Of a DNA stretch of 64,000 nt, positions 37,343-50,805 are shown piece by piece. Source of the DNA: Dillenia suffruticosa (Eukaryota; Streptophyta; Magnoliopsida; Dilleniales; Dilleniaceae); NCBI GenBank assembly GCA_033439265.1, contig JAVTVX010000005.1:7450001-7514000 (forward strand), in the 5' to 3' direction. Position numbers and translations under genes: made by a program. The notes beneath the pieces were generated by a model. It had not been told where the DNA came from. It saw only the letters and a program-made list of their open reading frames with translations, and ran no database searches. Within the stretch, counting starts at the first letter, position 1. Every line of letters starts with the position of its first letter.

Positions 37343-37361
37343 GGCCGCACAAGGTGCAGCC
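37343..37361 (-). other. Helitron 3' terminal hairpin
   Basis: GGCCGCACAAGGTGCAGCC folds into an 8 bp stem with one mismatch and a 3 nt loop. Its position just before CTAG|T on the minus strand is diagnostic of Helitron 3' ends. Confidence 0.8.
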
Positions 37362-40176
37362 TTGACCCAGGTTTTTCTTTTTGTGTGTGTATTATAATTA
37401 TTGAAAATTTATGTAGATATATTATTTATAGAAGTGATTAGAAAATATATAATTAAAGGGAAATACATGAAAATGAAATGGATAAAGTTCATTAACATGC
37501 AATGTTAGATATATAAAAGTTTGGAAATAACTATTAAAAGTTTTGGCTCTTCATACTCATAAACTATGAAAAGTAGATGAATCTATTCGGTAGTGGTATC
37601 TTCATTGCGAATTGCTTTAAAGTTGTTGAACCATATGATATTTTCAAGATTGGTCCATACAAAAAAATATTGATAGTTAGATGCTCAAATATGGTAGGAG
37701 TTTAGAATTTGTGAGAGTATTGTAGTAGAAAGAGAGAGATAGTTTTTATATGTTCTTGTTAGTTTCCATCCTTCAGTTGGAGAATGGAGAAGGATGTTAA
37801 TTTTTTGGCTTCAGCATCTTGACCTCCAAGTTCCCATAACTGTCTAAAGTAAAACCTCAAAGAAGTTACCACAACAAATATGAACACAATGCCTGCAGAA
37901 AGCAGAAGCCCATGAGACAATTAATAAGAATAAAAGTGACAGATGGATGACTTAGAAAGTCTCGTGCCTTCACTGAAATTTCTAACAAAAGCCAATGGCC
38001 AAATCCAGAATATAATGAATAGGAAAATAAAAAGTTAGACAGAAAGAACAATACTAAGTCACAAGAGGAACTGTAGGACGCGGCATGGTTATACAAAAGT
38101 AGTAGTAGTTTTAATAGTAACTTGATTAAACAAAATACCAATATATTTCACATTCATTTCCCAACGTCTACTGTAGCATTTTTCTTTATGCTTCGGTTAC
38201 ATTTGGCTAATTACAATGCATATTATGGTTCATTAAATACCAGTTAGGCAGAGACATAATGGACCATAATATGGCATCAAACTATATTAATTTATGCATA
38301 AGTGGTAGAGGTTGGTTTAACAAAAGTATTTGCCAAACTGAGTTGCGCTTGATCAGTTCTGTTTAGCTTTAGTGTGGATCCTTTTGTAGGTGCTTGCTCC
38401 AGATGTCTTTTCAAGATTTTCTTCAAAGTGAGCAAATTCTGATCCATGTGAGGGACTTTGATGTGGATTTGTCTGCAGTTTTTCGACAGTGAAATTCAAT
38501 GACCTTTTAACACCAGGAGATGATGCTGATGCAGCTGGAGTTCTGTGATGCCCTTTGCAATTTCTTCTTTCACTGAACTGATGGTTGGAGTGAAGAATTG
38601 GTCTGTACTTTGTTCATTCGGAGGCGAAGTAGCAGGAGTAACAATTGTAGTGATCTCAGTGGTGGCTTCATTTGTGTAGGAGGGAGTGGATATTGTTCTG
38701 CTTCCTCCTTTGTGTATGCTTTTACAAAGCAATATTTTGTTGTAGCCTGTCCCTGGAAGAAGGACTCATATGATCTTACAAAGCAGATGATTTCATGCTT
38801 TGCAATTGAGTCAGCCAGATCACAGTGTATATCTTCATCTTGCTGTTCATTTGGATAGAGTTAGGCACGACAGTTATATAAGATTGTTTAGAGTTTTGTA
38901 TATCTTGTTTAATTTTTTAAGCATAGTCTGTAAAAAAGCAATAAACGAGAGATTAATAGGTATTAGGTTTAATAGATCATGATACAAAAAGAGCAAGATT
39001 TTGACTTGTTCGTGTTTGAAAAAGAAACGGTGTACTATAGTAGTAATCGTGATTGAATTATTTGTGAGGTTTGTTATTTTTTATTTTTTTTTTAAATGAG
39101 AATATTCATAACTTAATTGGAAGATTTTGAAAAAGATGCATTTTGAAAAGTAATTACATAGTCAAAATCAAAAGGGAATCATGAAGTGAGAAGAAAGTGA
39201 ATGATGAAACCTGAAGCAAAGAGGAAAGTAAATGATTATTTGTGCTTACTTGTTCATCTGCATGCTTGGGCTGAGATGGAGTGTGTGGGATAAGCTTCTC
39301 AACATCTTGTGTGAAGATGGAGGCATTGACACTGCCACTTCCATCAGTTCCCATGATACCTATCCTGATCTATGATTTAAACATTTGTATTAATGACTGG
39401 GATAAAATTTTTTATATTTATTCAATAATAGTTTAATTAGTTTTTATCTCACTTCTACTTCAACTTGCTCATTACAACCAGTACATGTGACAATCCAGTC
39501 TTCCTCAGCATCAAGAGCCTTTTGGCAATTGGTACAAGCTGTATACCAATACTTTGATTGTCTTGGGCTAAGGCTTGTTTTCCCTTTAATCCAAGCAGTT
39601 TTTATCTACGCAAAGGAGTTATGCATGTAAATATTTTTTTTCTGGAAATTATTGTAAATAGGCAAGACATAAGAAGAATAATTATTGATTTTGTGTTCAC
39701 TATTTCTTGAATGGAGCGAAAATCCTCTTCTGGTGGAGGTGGAAGCAATTATGTAGAGTCTTTATAAGCTCTTTGTGCCACAAGATGATCAAATTCATTC
39801 TTGTTGGCTATGTACCTGGAAATAAATAAAGTACTAACATGTAATCATTTTGAATAAACCTAAAGTAATGATTATCTAATATGATCACGAAGTGGTGTAC
39901 AAAGGTGAAACGTGTGTTTTCAAAAGTTCAGAGTATACCAATTTTTCATCTGCATGCCTTCTGGTAGAGGGGGATTTATAAGAATCGATGAATTCAATCT
40001 TGTTGTGAGTGTGCTGCACAGAAAATACAAGTTATATAAAATAACTAATATTTCTTTTTTCTTTTTTGTTTAAGAAAGCTAGTAGTTTTGGACAACCAAG
40101 TAGTTTGCTTTACCATGAAAGGTGGTGACTTTGACTCACATAACGATTATCAACGGGCAAGTGTCGATAGCATCTG

Positions 40177-40494
40177 TGATAGGGTTAGAAAAAATATGAC
40201 AAAGAGAATATTGGGTTTTGGAGAGGCTAAACAAACTCTATTTTCATATCTTATCATTTCAAAATGATCCCAAGGGTTTATATAGACCCCAAGGAAGTTT
40301 AAACGACATATTATATCACTAAATGTGAAGTTATGGTGTCATTTCTCAATGATCACATTCTAAAACCAAAATCACCTTTATTTATATTTTTATTATCCCA
40401 TTCATGCTCATTTTTTAATATGAGAGGTCATTCAAATTCCACACTAAATAGATTTTTTCATTACTTGGGTGACTATTAACTTCATGCATCAACA
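40177..40494 (-). repeat. 3' LTR of the nested Copia
   Basis: This 318 bp copy is collinear with 42466-42774. The two differ at roughly one base in fifteen by eye. Confidence 0.9.
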
Positions 40495-40559
40495 CCCCCT
40501 TTAAACTTAATTGTTTTTCATCAACTATTTCAAGAAGCATCTTGAACTTGTGAAAAATG

Positions 40560-42465
40560 TTGGCTGCAAGTGATTTCGTAAAGATATTAGCTATTTGATC
40601 TTATGATATGACATAGAGTAGCTCCACATATTTCTTCTTCTCATGCTCCCAGATGAAGTGATACCGGATGTCAATATGCTTACTCCTTTCATGATTAATT
40701 GGTTCTTGGCCAATGCAATTGCTTATTTACTATCAACTCTAATTTTTATTGCTTTGATTTGACGAAAATGTAGCTTCTTGAGAAGACTCCTTAGCCAAAT
40801 TGCATGACATATACAAGATGATGCAGCGACATATTCAGCTTCACAAGTAGAGAGAGTAACAATTTGTCGCTTTTTTTAATACTAAGTGAATGTTGTCTCA
40901 CCCATATAAAGACAAATTCAATTGTACTCTTTCTTTCATCCAAATCTCTTCCCCAATTACTATCTGAGAAACCACAGAGTTGAAAATTTTTAGAACAGGA
41001 ATATATTAGCCCATGAGATATTGTACCTCGAATGTAATGAAAAATTCTTTTGGCTACCTTCCAATGTGCTGCTTTGAGCTTTTCTATGTACCGACTTATC
41101 AATCCAACTCGACCGAGGATGTCCGGCCGTGTACATGTTAGATATCTTAAGCTTCCAACTAAGCTTTTGTAGAGAAAAGCATTTACAATCTTTCCTTCGT
41201 CATACTTTGATAGCCTCACTCCACAATCGACGGGGGTGTTTATCGGGTTGCAATCTTCCATCTTGAATCTTTTAAGAACGTCCACTGCATAAGCTTCTTG
41301 TGATACAAAAATTCCTTCCTCTGACTGCTTGACTTCCAAACCAAGGAAGTAACTCATTAACCCCATATCAATCATTTTAAATTCCTGAGTCATGGCTAAC
41401 TTGAAGTCCATGAACATGTGAGGATTACTACCAAGGAAAATGAGATCATCTACATATAGAGTAACAAACAAAATATCTCTATTTTCCTTTTTCATGTATA
41501 AAGCATGCTCATAAGAACATTGTATGAAATCATTATCCTTGAAATAATTATCAATGCGTTCATTCCATACTCTTGGTGCTTGTTTCAACCTATAGAGTGC
41601 CTTCTTCAATTTTAAGACCTTTTTTTCATCTCCCTTCTTCACATAACCCATTGGTTGTTCCACAAACACTTTTTCCTCAAGAAAACCATTTAGAAAAGCG
41701 GATTTGACATCTATTTGATAAATATTTCATTGAAATTGTGTTGTGATAGAAATAAGTAATCAATAGTTTCAATATGGACAACTGGAGCAAATATCTTATC
41801 AAAGTCAATTCCGACTTGTTAATTATACCCCTTCACTGCCAATCTTGTTTTATGTTTCTCCACCGTGCCATCGACATTTTTCTTGATTTTAAAAACCCAT
41901 TTCACTCCGATAGGTGTATGGCCTTTGGGGAGTTCAACAAGCTTCCATGTATCATTCTTTTCTATGATTTTGATTTCCTCATCCATAGCATCCCTCCATC
42001 TTTGATCTTTTTTTGCTTCTTCAAAAGAAATTGTTTCTTGATTAACAAGAAAACAAATGAAATTTATTTCATTTGTTACCTCATAGAGTTCTTGTATGCT
42101 CCTTGTCTTTTGCACCGGGTTAATTGTTGAAGAGGATGATGAGACTGATGGCGATGCTGATGATGATGATGATATTGTTAGTGATGTTGTTTGTGATGAT
42201 GATGATGGAGATGATAGTGGTGTAGTATCTTCGATAATTACTCCTCCTTGCTCCTTTTCTTCTTCTTCATAGATTTGTACTTCTTTCATTGCATGCCAAT
42301 TCCAAGATCCTTCTTCATTGAATTTCACATCCCGACTTACATGCATCCTTTTGGTGTTTGGGTCCAAACGTTTGTAGGATTTTGATCTTGCATCATAGCC
42401 GATGAAAATATATTTGCCGCTCTTGTCATCTAATTTCGTTCTTCTTTGGTCCGGAATCGTTTGGC
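40560..42465 (-). pseudogene. Copia integrase tail, reverse transcriptase and RNase H, broken
   Basis: The first block (about 42465-41820) has the integrase end (KLDDKSGKYIFIGYD), a serine-rich linker and the start of the reverse transcriptase (WRDAMDEEIKIIEKNDTW, GVKWVFKIK). After a frameshift the second block (41669-40791) has KKALYRLKQAPRVWNERI, the intact catalytic LYVDDLIFLG, and RNase H sequence (CGFSDSNWGRDLDERKS). The RNase H tail decays toward 40560. The split frame and missing gag, protease and integrase core make it non-autonomous. It looks younger than the Sirevirus-like element. Confidence 0.9.
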
Positions 42466-42774
42466 TTAAAAAAATATGACAAAGAGGATATTGGGTTTTG
42501 GAGAAACTAAACAAACTCTATTTTCATGTCTTATCATTGCAAAATGATCCCAAGAGTTTATATAGACCCCAAGAAAGTCTAAAAGACATATTACATCACT
42601 AAATGTGAAGTTATGCTGTCATTTCTCAATAGTCACGTTCTAAAACTGAAATGGTCTTTATTTACATTTTTATTATTTCATTCATACTCATATTTTAATA
42701 TGAGAGACGATTCAAATTCCACACTAAATAGATTCTTTCGTTACTTGGGTGACTATTAAGTTCATGCATCAACA
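42466..42774 (-). repeat. 5' LTR of the nested Copia, inner end lost
   Basis: It is about 309 bp. The last bases of the LTR on the internal side (CTAACCCTATCA in the other copy) are replaced by integrase-coding sequence at about 42465, which marks the deletion junction. Confidence 0.88.
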
Positions 42775-43844
42775 ATCTACAATAGTTGCACCCTTAGTTT
42801 GTTCAAATTCATTCCACATCGTCAGAAGTATTGGCCTTTTTCTTTTGAGACAAAACAAAAAGAATATAAGTTGATAAAAAAAACAAATAACCACTATGAC
42901 CATAGAAAGAAAGTATCAATGTCTTACTCCTCATCAATGTGGACAAAATTTCTGGGGGTTTTGTCCGGAACAAGTTGCTTGGAAGAGAAAGTATGGATAA
43001 CCAATGCTCTGATATCTGTGAATTGTAAAAGGGTGTGCGTTATTTGGATTTATACTATAGTAATAATGAAAAATGTTTGATAATAGGTAAAAAAGAATAA
43101 TGGTTTTAATTTCTTACTCTGTAAATTTTCTGAGTCAACATGCTTATAAAGTTCACTGAATTTAGTGAGTTGAAAAGTGCAAGGGAGACTTGGCGGCATT
43201 GTTTCAGTGTATTCCTCAACCAATGTTTTGTTCTTAATTATCCGGGAGAATTGGTACTTGCTTACTCTAATAGCTTCATCTGTCTTTGTGAGAATGGCAT
43301 TCGAGATATAATATCTCTTAAATAGCCAAAGGAGGTTATGGTGGAATCAGATATCGATGCCATATAGCAAAACAGTTACTTTAGGTGCCTTATTTTTAAG
43401 ACAAACAATGTACAATATGTAAGGAAACAGTTAGTGTTTGCAAATAAATTTATGTTTTCAAACTTATAAAAATTATCTGGGTATCAGTCAGCAACAAGCG
43501 TCTTAGCCTTGTTGGAGGAACACTTTTGGTCAGTTGGACATGGTTTTGTTCAACAACTTGAACAAGAACTGTCTATCCTTTAGTTTGTTCATTAACTTCA
43601 AGCCCTGAAAGCATACGTCTTGGCATTGTTATCTATGTTTTCAAAAGAAGAAGAATTTGGTTACAAACAAGTTGAACAAGAGTTATAAATATATAAATCA
43701 AGTCAAATTAGTAATAAATAAAACTGATAGCATATGTACTTTGGCTTTGTTTTGAATATTGAAGGATCTCTTTGTAAACTATATTTTTTGTTGAATGAGC
43801 ATTTCGGTAAGAATAAAATGGGGGTATGATAACTAATTTGACTG

Positions 43845-46800
43845 CTAAAGAGGTTCTAGCACAAGAAAGGGCGGCATAAAGTTGGCATGTGAGAAAACAT
43901 GCTCTTTTAAATAAATGCCAACAAAATCAATTATTTGACCTTGAGCTTTATTTATTGTCATTGCGAAACACAAGCGAATTAGAAATTGAGTTCTTTTAAA
44001 AGCAACTGGATATTGCTCATCACTTGGAGGCAGAAGTAGGATTCTATGAATGAATACTTGCTTACCAGCAAAGTCACCAATTGCAATTTCGGCATGTATG
44101 ACATTTTTGTTTAATGTTTTCCATATTAATCTAGTTCCATTACAAAGATCTTCTGTAGGGTTTAAATTTCTTAACAAAATGATTGGAGAATTTGGCTTTA
44201 GAAAGAGTCTATGGGGGGTAAACTGTTGGGTGCTAGAGAATTTATAAAATCTTCAAACTGTGCCTGATCATTTGGGTTTAGTGTTTCATCATAACTTGTA
44301 CATTCTGTTATTATTCCAGGAAATTTGTGGATCAAAATATCATTTATTTCATCTACAAATTCATTTTTTGTGGTTAAAATAGCTCTATTAAATGGTAAAG
44401 AAGTTAGCATGTCTATTAAATGGTATAGAAGTTAGCATGTCGGATTCATATTGTAATTTAGGGTACACTGTATCTATCAATTTATGTAATGCATCATCAG
44501 TGTCATTTATCTCTAATAAAATAGAAGCTGGCATTTTGATGTTTTCTTGGTCATCTGCTGGGTAAGATCCATCATTTACTTTGAGAAGGAATTTTGTAAA
44601 CTCGAGATCCAGTCTAGCTTTCATGTTTTCTGTTAAGGAAAGCTTTTCAAGGAGCGGCCATAAAGGAGAATTTATCAAGCAAGCATTCAATGTTTCAGAT
44701 TTAGTCCCTTTATGAACAACCGGCAAAGTTTGTATAAAATCGTCACCAAAACAATGATTTTTCCACCAAATGGCTCTTAAGAATCCATGAGATCTTGCAA
44801 CAGATCATTTAGACCTTCTATTGCAGACCTTTTTGCCATCGGTGCCTCATCCCAAATGATCAACTTACATTCTCTGATTAAATATGCCAAGGAACTCTGT
44901 TTGCTTACTCAGCAAGCTGATCCATTTGAGATATCGATTGGGATTTAAAATGGGAGTGTGCAGTTCTGTCGCCTGGTAAAATAGATGCTGTTATTTCTGA
45001 AGTAGCAGTTGCTAATGCGATATAACCTTTTGGTCAAATGGTGGCTAAAAGTGCTCTATATAAGAATGTTTTTTTAGTTCCATCTGGTCCATCAATGAAA
45101 AAAGCACAACTTTGGTTGCTAAATATTCTATCATGTATAATAGTGAATGCCTGTGTTTGTTTAGAGTTGAGCAAAGAAACTGCATATAAATTAACATCAG
45201 AAACTTTCACATCTTTCTCAGCTTTTAACTCTATGGTCAAGTTTATATTATCTGATAAATTTAGATCCTGAAAGATAAGCCCATAATCTGATATACTTCT
45301 ACCCATTGACTGCAAGAAGTGATCTATTTGTTGCAAGACTCTTTTTTTAACTTCCATGGGTGGTATCAATCCAGATACCATTAAATCTTCTGACATTGCA
45401 TCCTCAAACTTGAGCCACATTTTTTTGGGATCATTCGAACAACAATAAATTAAAAGGATAATAAACGATCTTCTTATTTCATATGGCATATGAAATAATG
45501 AAGCTTCTTGCATACAAAGTTCCTGTCTATTGTCCTATTTTAACAATCCACGGAACAATGCTACCTCTCGAAAAGTATCTACTTGGACTCCATTGAAAGT
45601 TTTCAAATCTTGAAAAGATTTTGGGCCTTTGACTTTTAATAAGAGAAGTCTCAAGTAGTATCGTTCTCCCTCTGATGGATGTGCATTCATAATCCTGCCC
45701 ATAGAGTGTCCTCTATCTCTAAGTTTCCATCTTTTTCATTAGCTTTCCAAACAAAATAATCAGGAAATTGAACATAAGTGCACTTCAATTTTTTAGCATC
45801 TGTGTTTGTTCTATTCATGTAAAAAAAACTCAGTAAGCATAGTTTTCCTGTGCAATAGATTGCTCAGGACATTTCTTAATTGGTCACTCTTCTTATAACT
45901 CACAGGTTAATAATTCTCCAAATGAAGTTGAAGATGGATAACAGCAGGCTTAATTTGATTTAAGGGAAAATGAAAAATTCTCCATGTTGCCTCAGGAGGT
46001 GAGACCCATCTAGCAGATTGGTATTCATATATCTCATCTATTTGTGTAGCTCCACATTCACTAGTAACATAAAAACTTGTTCGATCATGGCCTTTATAGA
46101 TGTATTTGTATATATATTTAACTGATTTTATAGTTGAGCATATTTCTACGTTAATATGGCAATCAAATTTGGCCAATAAGTAAGTATTATATGGCACTAC
46201 CCATCTATTATCTAAGTATTGTCCTCTCACTTTGACTTTGACACCATTGTTTCTTCTTCTATTGGTTGGATATGCATCTGAGTTTTGGACTGTTTCCTCA
46301 CAAAATTGTTTATGATATGAATTTCTACAAGTCCTATTTTTTCTCGTACAAACATTTTTGCGATTTAATGCACCACAAGGTCCATGTAACATGTGTTTCA
46401 CAACCATTCGATACAAATGAGGATATTTACTTTTTACTGGAATCTCAGTCCAAACGATTTTATCATATTCTTCAGGGTGGAAAAGTTTAAATTGAGCTTT
46501 CAAGATCAACAGAAAATGAGCATGTGGTAAACCCCTCTTTTGAAATTCTATGACATACGTGTATGCTGCAACTTCACGAAAAATATTCTTCTTAAATAGT
46601 TCTTTTAGTTTTTCAAGCTTAGCTTGAAAGATTCTAACAATTAAATCTAGCATATTTTGGGCTTTTTCATTGGGTCCTAACTGTTCTTTAATTTCTGGTC
46701 AATTTGGGTTGCATGTAATGGTCAAGAAAAGATCTAGTCTACCATATTTTTGTACCAATGTTATTGCATCTATATACTTTCATCTCATATTTCTTGGGCC

Positions 46801-49800
46801 TCCTATGAAGCTTGCTAGTAGGATAATTCTTTGGCCAACCTTTGATCCTTTAGTTTCACCGGTTGCTACAGCATCTACAATCCCTTGGAGAAATTCTTTT
46901 CTAACATCTTCATGTTGTGATCGATAATAATCTAGTCTTTGTGTTTCTAATTTAATATACATGTCTACCACATATTGTTATAAAGCTCGAGCAAATTGTA
47001 ATAAAAAAGATTGGTCATCATCTCTTATTTGAAGTCTATAAGCATAATATTCCCTCATTGAGACAAAATATGGGTTTTCCTTGATATTTGTCATAACTGT
47101 TAATAGAATAAACAAGCCAAATTAGTATCTAAAAGTAAGTATTATATTATATAAAGTGAGGAAAATATTTTTTTTTTGGATAATAATACATCAATACTTA
47201 CCATCTTCCTCGTTTTGTAATAATTCATCCATATTCTGACAATTATTTGGAGATATTAATTCATGTGTATTTTTTTTCCTTTTCCTTCTTGTTTTTTCTA
47301 TTGCCAATCCTTGTTTGTTAATCCCTTGATGCCAACCAAGCTCACCATGTGGAAAAGGTAAAGGATATTAAAGTGGATCATAACGGTCATAATAATTTTC
47401 AATTTTTTTTGAATGACCACTATTTGTATAAACTCTAATATTTGATTGGCTAATTTCTGCATTTTGCTCACCCTCAACCCACAACACAGTTACCTCTAAA
47501 ACAGAAGGCTTGTTATATACTCTTTGGTCAAGTCCAAGAATGCCTCTTAATACAATTTGGTATTTATCTAACTCTAGAAGATGGCGCAAACTCCTAAAGA
47601 ACTGGATGTATGGATTTTGTTCTAGAACAGAAATGAGTTTAATCACAATACTCTCGAGTAACTTTGGGCTTCCAGCTAATCTATTCACTACTTCATTCTC
47701 AGTATCATAGAAAAATAGTTGCATATTCTTTGGAGGCCCTTTAGATGGAATTAAATCATTTATATAATGATACACTTTGCCTTGAACTCTGAATGTGTAT
47801 ATGCCTCTATTATTCTTTGTCAAATTTTTATCCCACTTAACTCCAAAAGAAGTAAAAAAAAAAACAAATTATTGTAGGTTCTAACATATATCCTAAACGA
47901 TTCAGCTTCCTCAAATAATGATGTTAGCATTTCTATCAGTGGCAGTGGCAATCTATTGTGAGCTAAAACTACATCTCCAACTTGGCAACAAAATTTATTA
48001 TCTCAGAGTAAAATTTCCTGGCATTATAGAATGGACAATCCTTTTGTTTTGGTAAAACATAAGGTTTTTTAGAAATCAAACCTAATAATCCTCTTCATTT
48101 TTACAGGTTTTTTTAGGTTGATGATTTATCTTTAGCTGATAACGCTTTGTTATTTTAATCTTTTGCCATTGTTGATGCTTCCTAGTGACAGGATCTTCAA
48201 GCACAACATTGTTATTATCAACCTTTATTTATTTGTAAACACCGGATGGGAAGATGATTATACAAAACGGTTGTACGCAAACACTTTAATTTCCATCTGG
48301 CAATTGCATCTTGTCTATATCACTTTCTAGGACTGATATTCATTTCCACATTTTGTGTGGCCCTAGATTTAATTTGCCCAAATTGTGGTTGATTGTTTGA
48401 ATGTCTTTCCAATGACTCTTGGTGTAAGGCCCCAGTTTAAACAAAAAAAAAAAAAATTATTGCTTACCACATGGCACATGCACACACCACACTTGTTGTT
48501 ATGCACTTGACACATAACATGTTGGACCCACACTCCATTATGGTATGTGTTAGAGAGAGTTATAGAGAGAAAGAGAGAGAGCAAGGGAGAGAAGCCTACC
48601 TTTCTTCTAAATTCGTCACTCTCATTTCCCTTACAAAAACCACCCACAAACTCCATTGAATCACCCATCTAAGTTTGGATTCAGCATCCTCCATCTAAGT
48701 ATTGAGTGTCCCCAACATAAGGAAGTGTAGACAATGAGTGGAACAACCCTAGGGCAAGGTGAAATAACTTGGATAGTTAGGGATTTGGATGAACAAGCAC
48801 ATAGGAGAGTAAAGTAGATTTTAAGTTTTCAAAGGCAAGTACGGCAAGTACTTTGCATATAACTATTAAATTGATGTCTAATAATACTTTAAAATATGTT
48901 TTGCCTAGAATTATGTTGTTAGAATATAGATGAAATACTTTAGGGAAAAGAAGATTTCGTTTTTAGATGAAAACCTAAAACTTCTACATGATAGATAGCC
49001 TGATTAGTCTATAGTTTTTTATCTATAACTTTTTCTGCAAAGCTCAAAATCATGTGAGGTTTTCTACTGAAAAAACCAGACTTCTGTAGATTTAGAATGA
49101 CATATGATTCGCATGATTTCATTGAGAAATGGAATTTTGGCGAATTTTCAAAGTTGTATGTCTTTGCAGAAAAATTATCCTGTTTTTTATCCTATTTCTG
49201 CACTTATCTTTGCTGCGATTTTTAGTTACCTTTCAGGATGATTTAGGCTGAGATCTGAATATAGAAATTGTAGCTCTATCTCTTATCTTTAAATGGCCAC
49301 TAGAATCACCTCATTCAGATATTTGTAGAAAAGCTATATTACTTTTCCCATGACTGCGCAAGAAGTATTGTAATCTGTAGATTGCAACATTGTCTGAATT
49401 AGTACTCCTTGTGTAATTGGAATTGAACTTGGCTATAAACATGAGAGTTGTAATTCTAAATCTTAAGTTTGTGTGGCAATTGGATTTATCTTAATCCTGG
49501 TATGTAACTCAAGATATGATAGTTTTAGTGAGACTTGTTTACATTAATAACTCATTGAAATAGCCCAAGGGAATGCTATGAGTGAGCAAACGATACAAAT
49601 TGCTTATTTGTGATGTTTGGCGGTAAAACTAGTACAAATCATTTGGTAAATGTAGTGTTTATATTATGGGAGACATAATGAAAAGTGAAGAGGAAATGGT
49701 GATATGAAACATTCTTCCAAAAGCCTGTGCGAAGCCTACGGGCGAAACTTGAAGAATGCAGCTTGTATATAGAGTTCCAAAGCTTGTGCGAAGCCCGCGG

Positions 49801-50805
49801 CGAAACTTGAGGAATTGTGGTTGTATCTCTTCTCCCTACGATGGTAGAATTAGAAACAAGCGAAGTGTTTGAGGCATCTAACCTAAAAAGATCAAGATTT
49901 TTCTTAGAAATATCAAAATTTGGCTTCATCTTCCAGACCCCTCATGCACTAACTTGGTTCGAAATTTTATTCCTTTCTTTAATTACTAAGTTATTTAGAA
50001 CATTGAATATGGAAAAGAATAGTACCTCTATAAATGACGATCATGTTGTTTTCTTAAGAATGTGATGATTATATGAAATGTTTATACATTTTCTACATTT
50101 ACATTGTTATATGAAGATGTTGGTATCGGGATACTTACTTGCTTGCTATGCATGCCTTTGGTCCTCTGTGTACTTGCTCAGCTTAAGGTGACCCCGATAT
50201 CCTTGTTTTCAGGTAATTTGGGAGACGAGGGGGAATCATCGGGTGGTAGAGGCACTTGAGCCGAGATATTTAGATCCTTACTTATCTTCGCCATCTTAGA
50301 CATGTAACTATTGATACTTTTTGAGAAGTTTATGTTATGTTGCATATATAGATATATAGTTTGGACACAAGAGACACTTTTATACATAGTTTGTGGATAT
50401 TAAAGTTTATATATATGGTGTTTTGTGCTGAGCGGCTAGGTGGGCCATTGATGCCAGTTTGTCTAATGATAGAAGTGCTATTTTGATTTGGTCAGATTTT
50501 TGTATTTACCCTAAGTGGCCAACAGTCACTAAATAGGGGAGATTCTGTCATATTTTCATTTGAAAGATTAAGGAAATGGTTTCCTTTTCATTTAAATCTC
50601 CTTCCGTGTTATCACACATGGGGAGTGCGACTGTCGCGAGTCCGGACGTCGTATTTTAAATGTTGCCTCCGCTATATGTAGATTTATTCCGTTCTGCTAG
50701 GGGATGCGACGCCTGGATAGCGGGTCGTCACACTTGGTGTATGGTATCAGATTGCCTAGCATTACATTTGTCACGAAACAAACTATCTAACATATCCATA
50801 TCCAT
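43845..50805 (-). pseudogene. Helitron Rep/helicase gene, broken and split by a solo LTR
   Basis: The likely start is ATG 50805-50803 (MDMDMLDSLFRDK). The solo LTR (48423-50732) interrupts this first block. Then come the N-terminal blocks (about 47870-47368, YTFRVQGKVYHYINDLIP, FFYDTENEVVNRL), QRLDYYRSQHEDVRKEF (46971-46780), and the rolling-circle Rep domain (46653-45907) with the HUH motif GLPHAHFLLIL and paired tyrosines KYIYKYIYKGHD. The Pif1-type helicase begins near 45200 with a changed Walker A, GPDGTKKTFLYRALLA instead of GPGGTGKT. It ends with RLCFAMTINKAQGQIIDFVG and a TAG at 43847-43845. Stops and frameshifts separate the blocks. The intact protein would nick, unwind and transfer Helitron DNA. 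Confidence 0.9.
48423..50732 (+). mobile_element. Solo LTR inserted in the Helitron Rep gene
   Basis: The 2310 bp segment has ends TGTAAGGCCCCAG and GGGTCGTCACA, with perfect CTTGG duplications at 48418-48422 and 50733-50737. Length and end sequences suggest a Ty3-type (chromovirus-like) LTR; that family call is inference. No gag or pol is present. It includes a (GA)n tract (about 48555-48580) and a short internal duplication near 49715-49815 (GCGAAACTTGA words). Removing it with one CTTGG copy leaves the Rep first block in a continuous frame. Confidence 0.85.

Larger units (their letters stand above)
40177..42774 (-). mobile_element. Internally deleted Copia retrotransposon inside the RPA-like gene
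   Basis: LTRs of about 310 bp (40177-40494 and 42466-42774) are direct copies. On the minus strand they start TGTTGATGCATGAA and end CCCTATCA. The flanks ATCTG (40172-40176) and ATCTA (42775-42779) match at 4 of 5 bases. A polypurine tract (AAAGGGGG) abuts the 3' LTR at 40495. Next to the 5' LTR there is no primer site, gag or protease; the LTR joins directly to integrase C-terminal sequence, so about half of the element is deleted. Confidence 0.9.
38353..43626 (-). pseudogene. Helitron RPA70-like single-strand DNA-binding protein gene, broken
   Basis: It starts at ATG 43626-43624 (MPRRMLSGLEVNEQTKG, then a stop where tryptophan is expected). Further blocks are VEEYTETMPPSLPCTFQLTK (about 43230-43150), TDIRALVIHTFSSKQLVP (about 43020-42960), NSSILINPPLPEGMQMKNW (about 40000-39940), YIANKNEFDHLVAQRAYKD (about 39815-39760) and a four-cysteine zinc ribbon YWYTACTNCQKALDAEEDW...CTGC (about 39560-39470). 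The tail is serine/threonine/proline-rich and ends at a TGA at 38355-38353 (SLNFTVEKLQTNPHQSP). This order fits the replication protein A large subunit carried by plant Helitrons, thought to bind single-stranded DNA during transposition. Copia 40177-42774 sits within it. Confidence 0.78.

Noticed and set aside
37866..38141. Leucine-rich 91-codon minus-strand frame after the RPA-like stop
   Set aside because: It lies between the RPA-like stop codon and the Helitron 3' end, with no family resemblance; probably chance.
50738..50755. A primer-binding-site-like word (TGGTATCAGA) right after the solo LTR end
   Set aside because: The perfect CTTGG duplications on both sides and the continuous Rep reading frame show that this is Helitron coding sequence; the likeness to a tRNA-Met site is chance.
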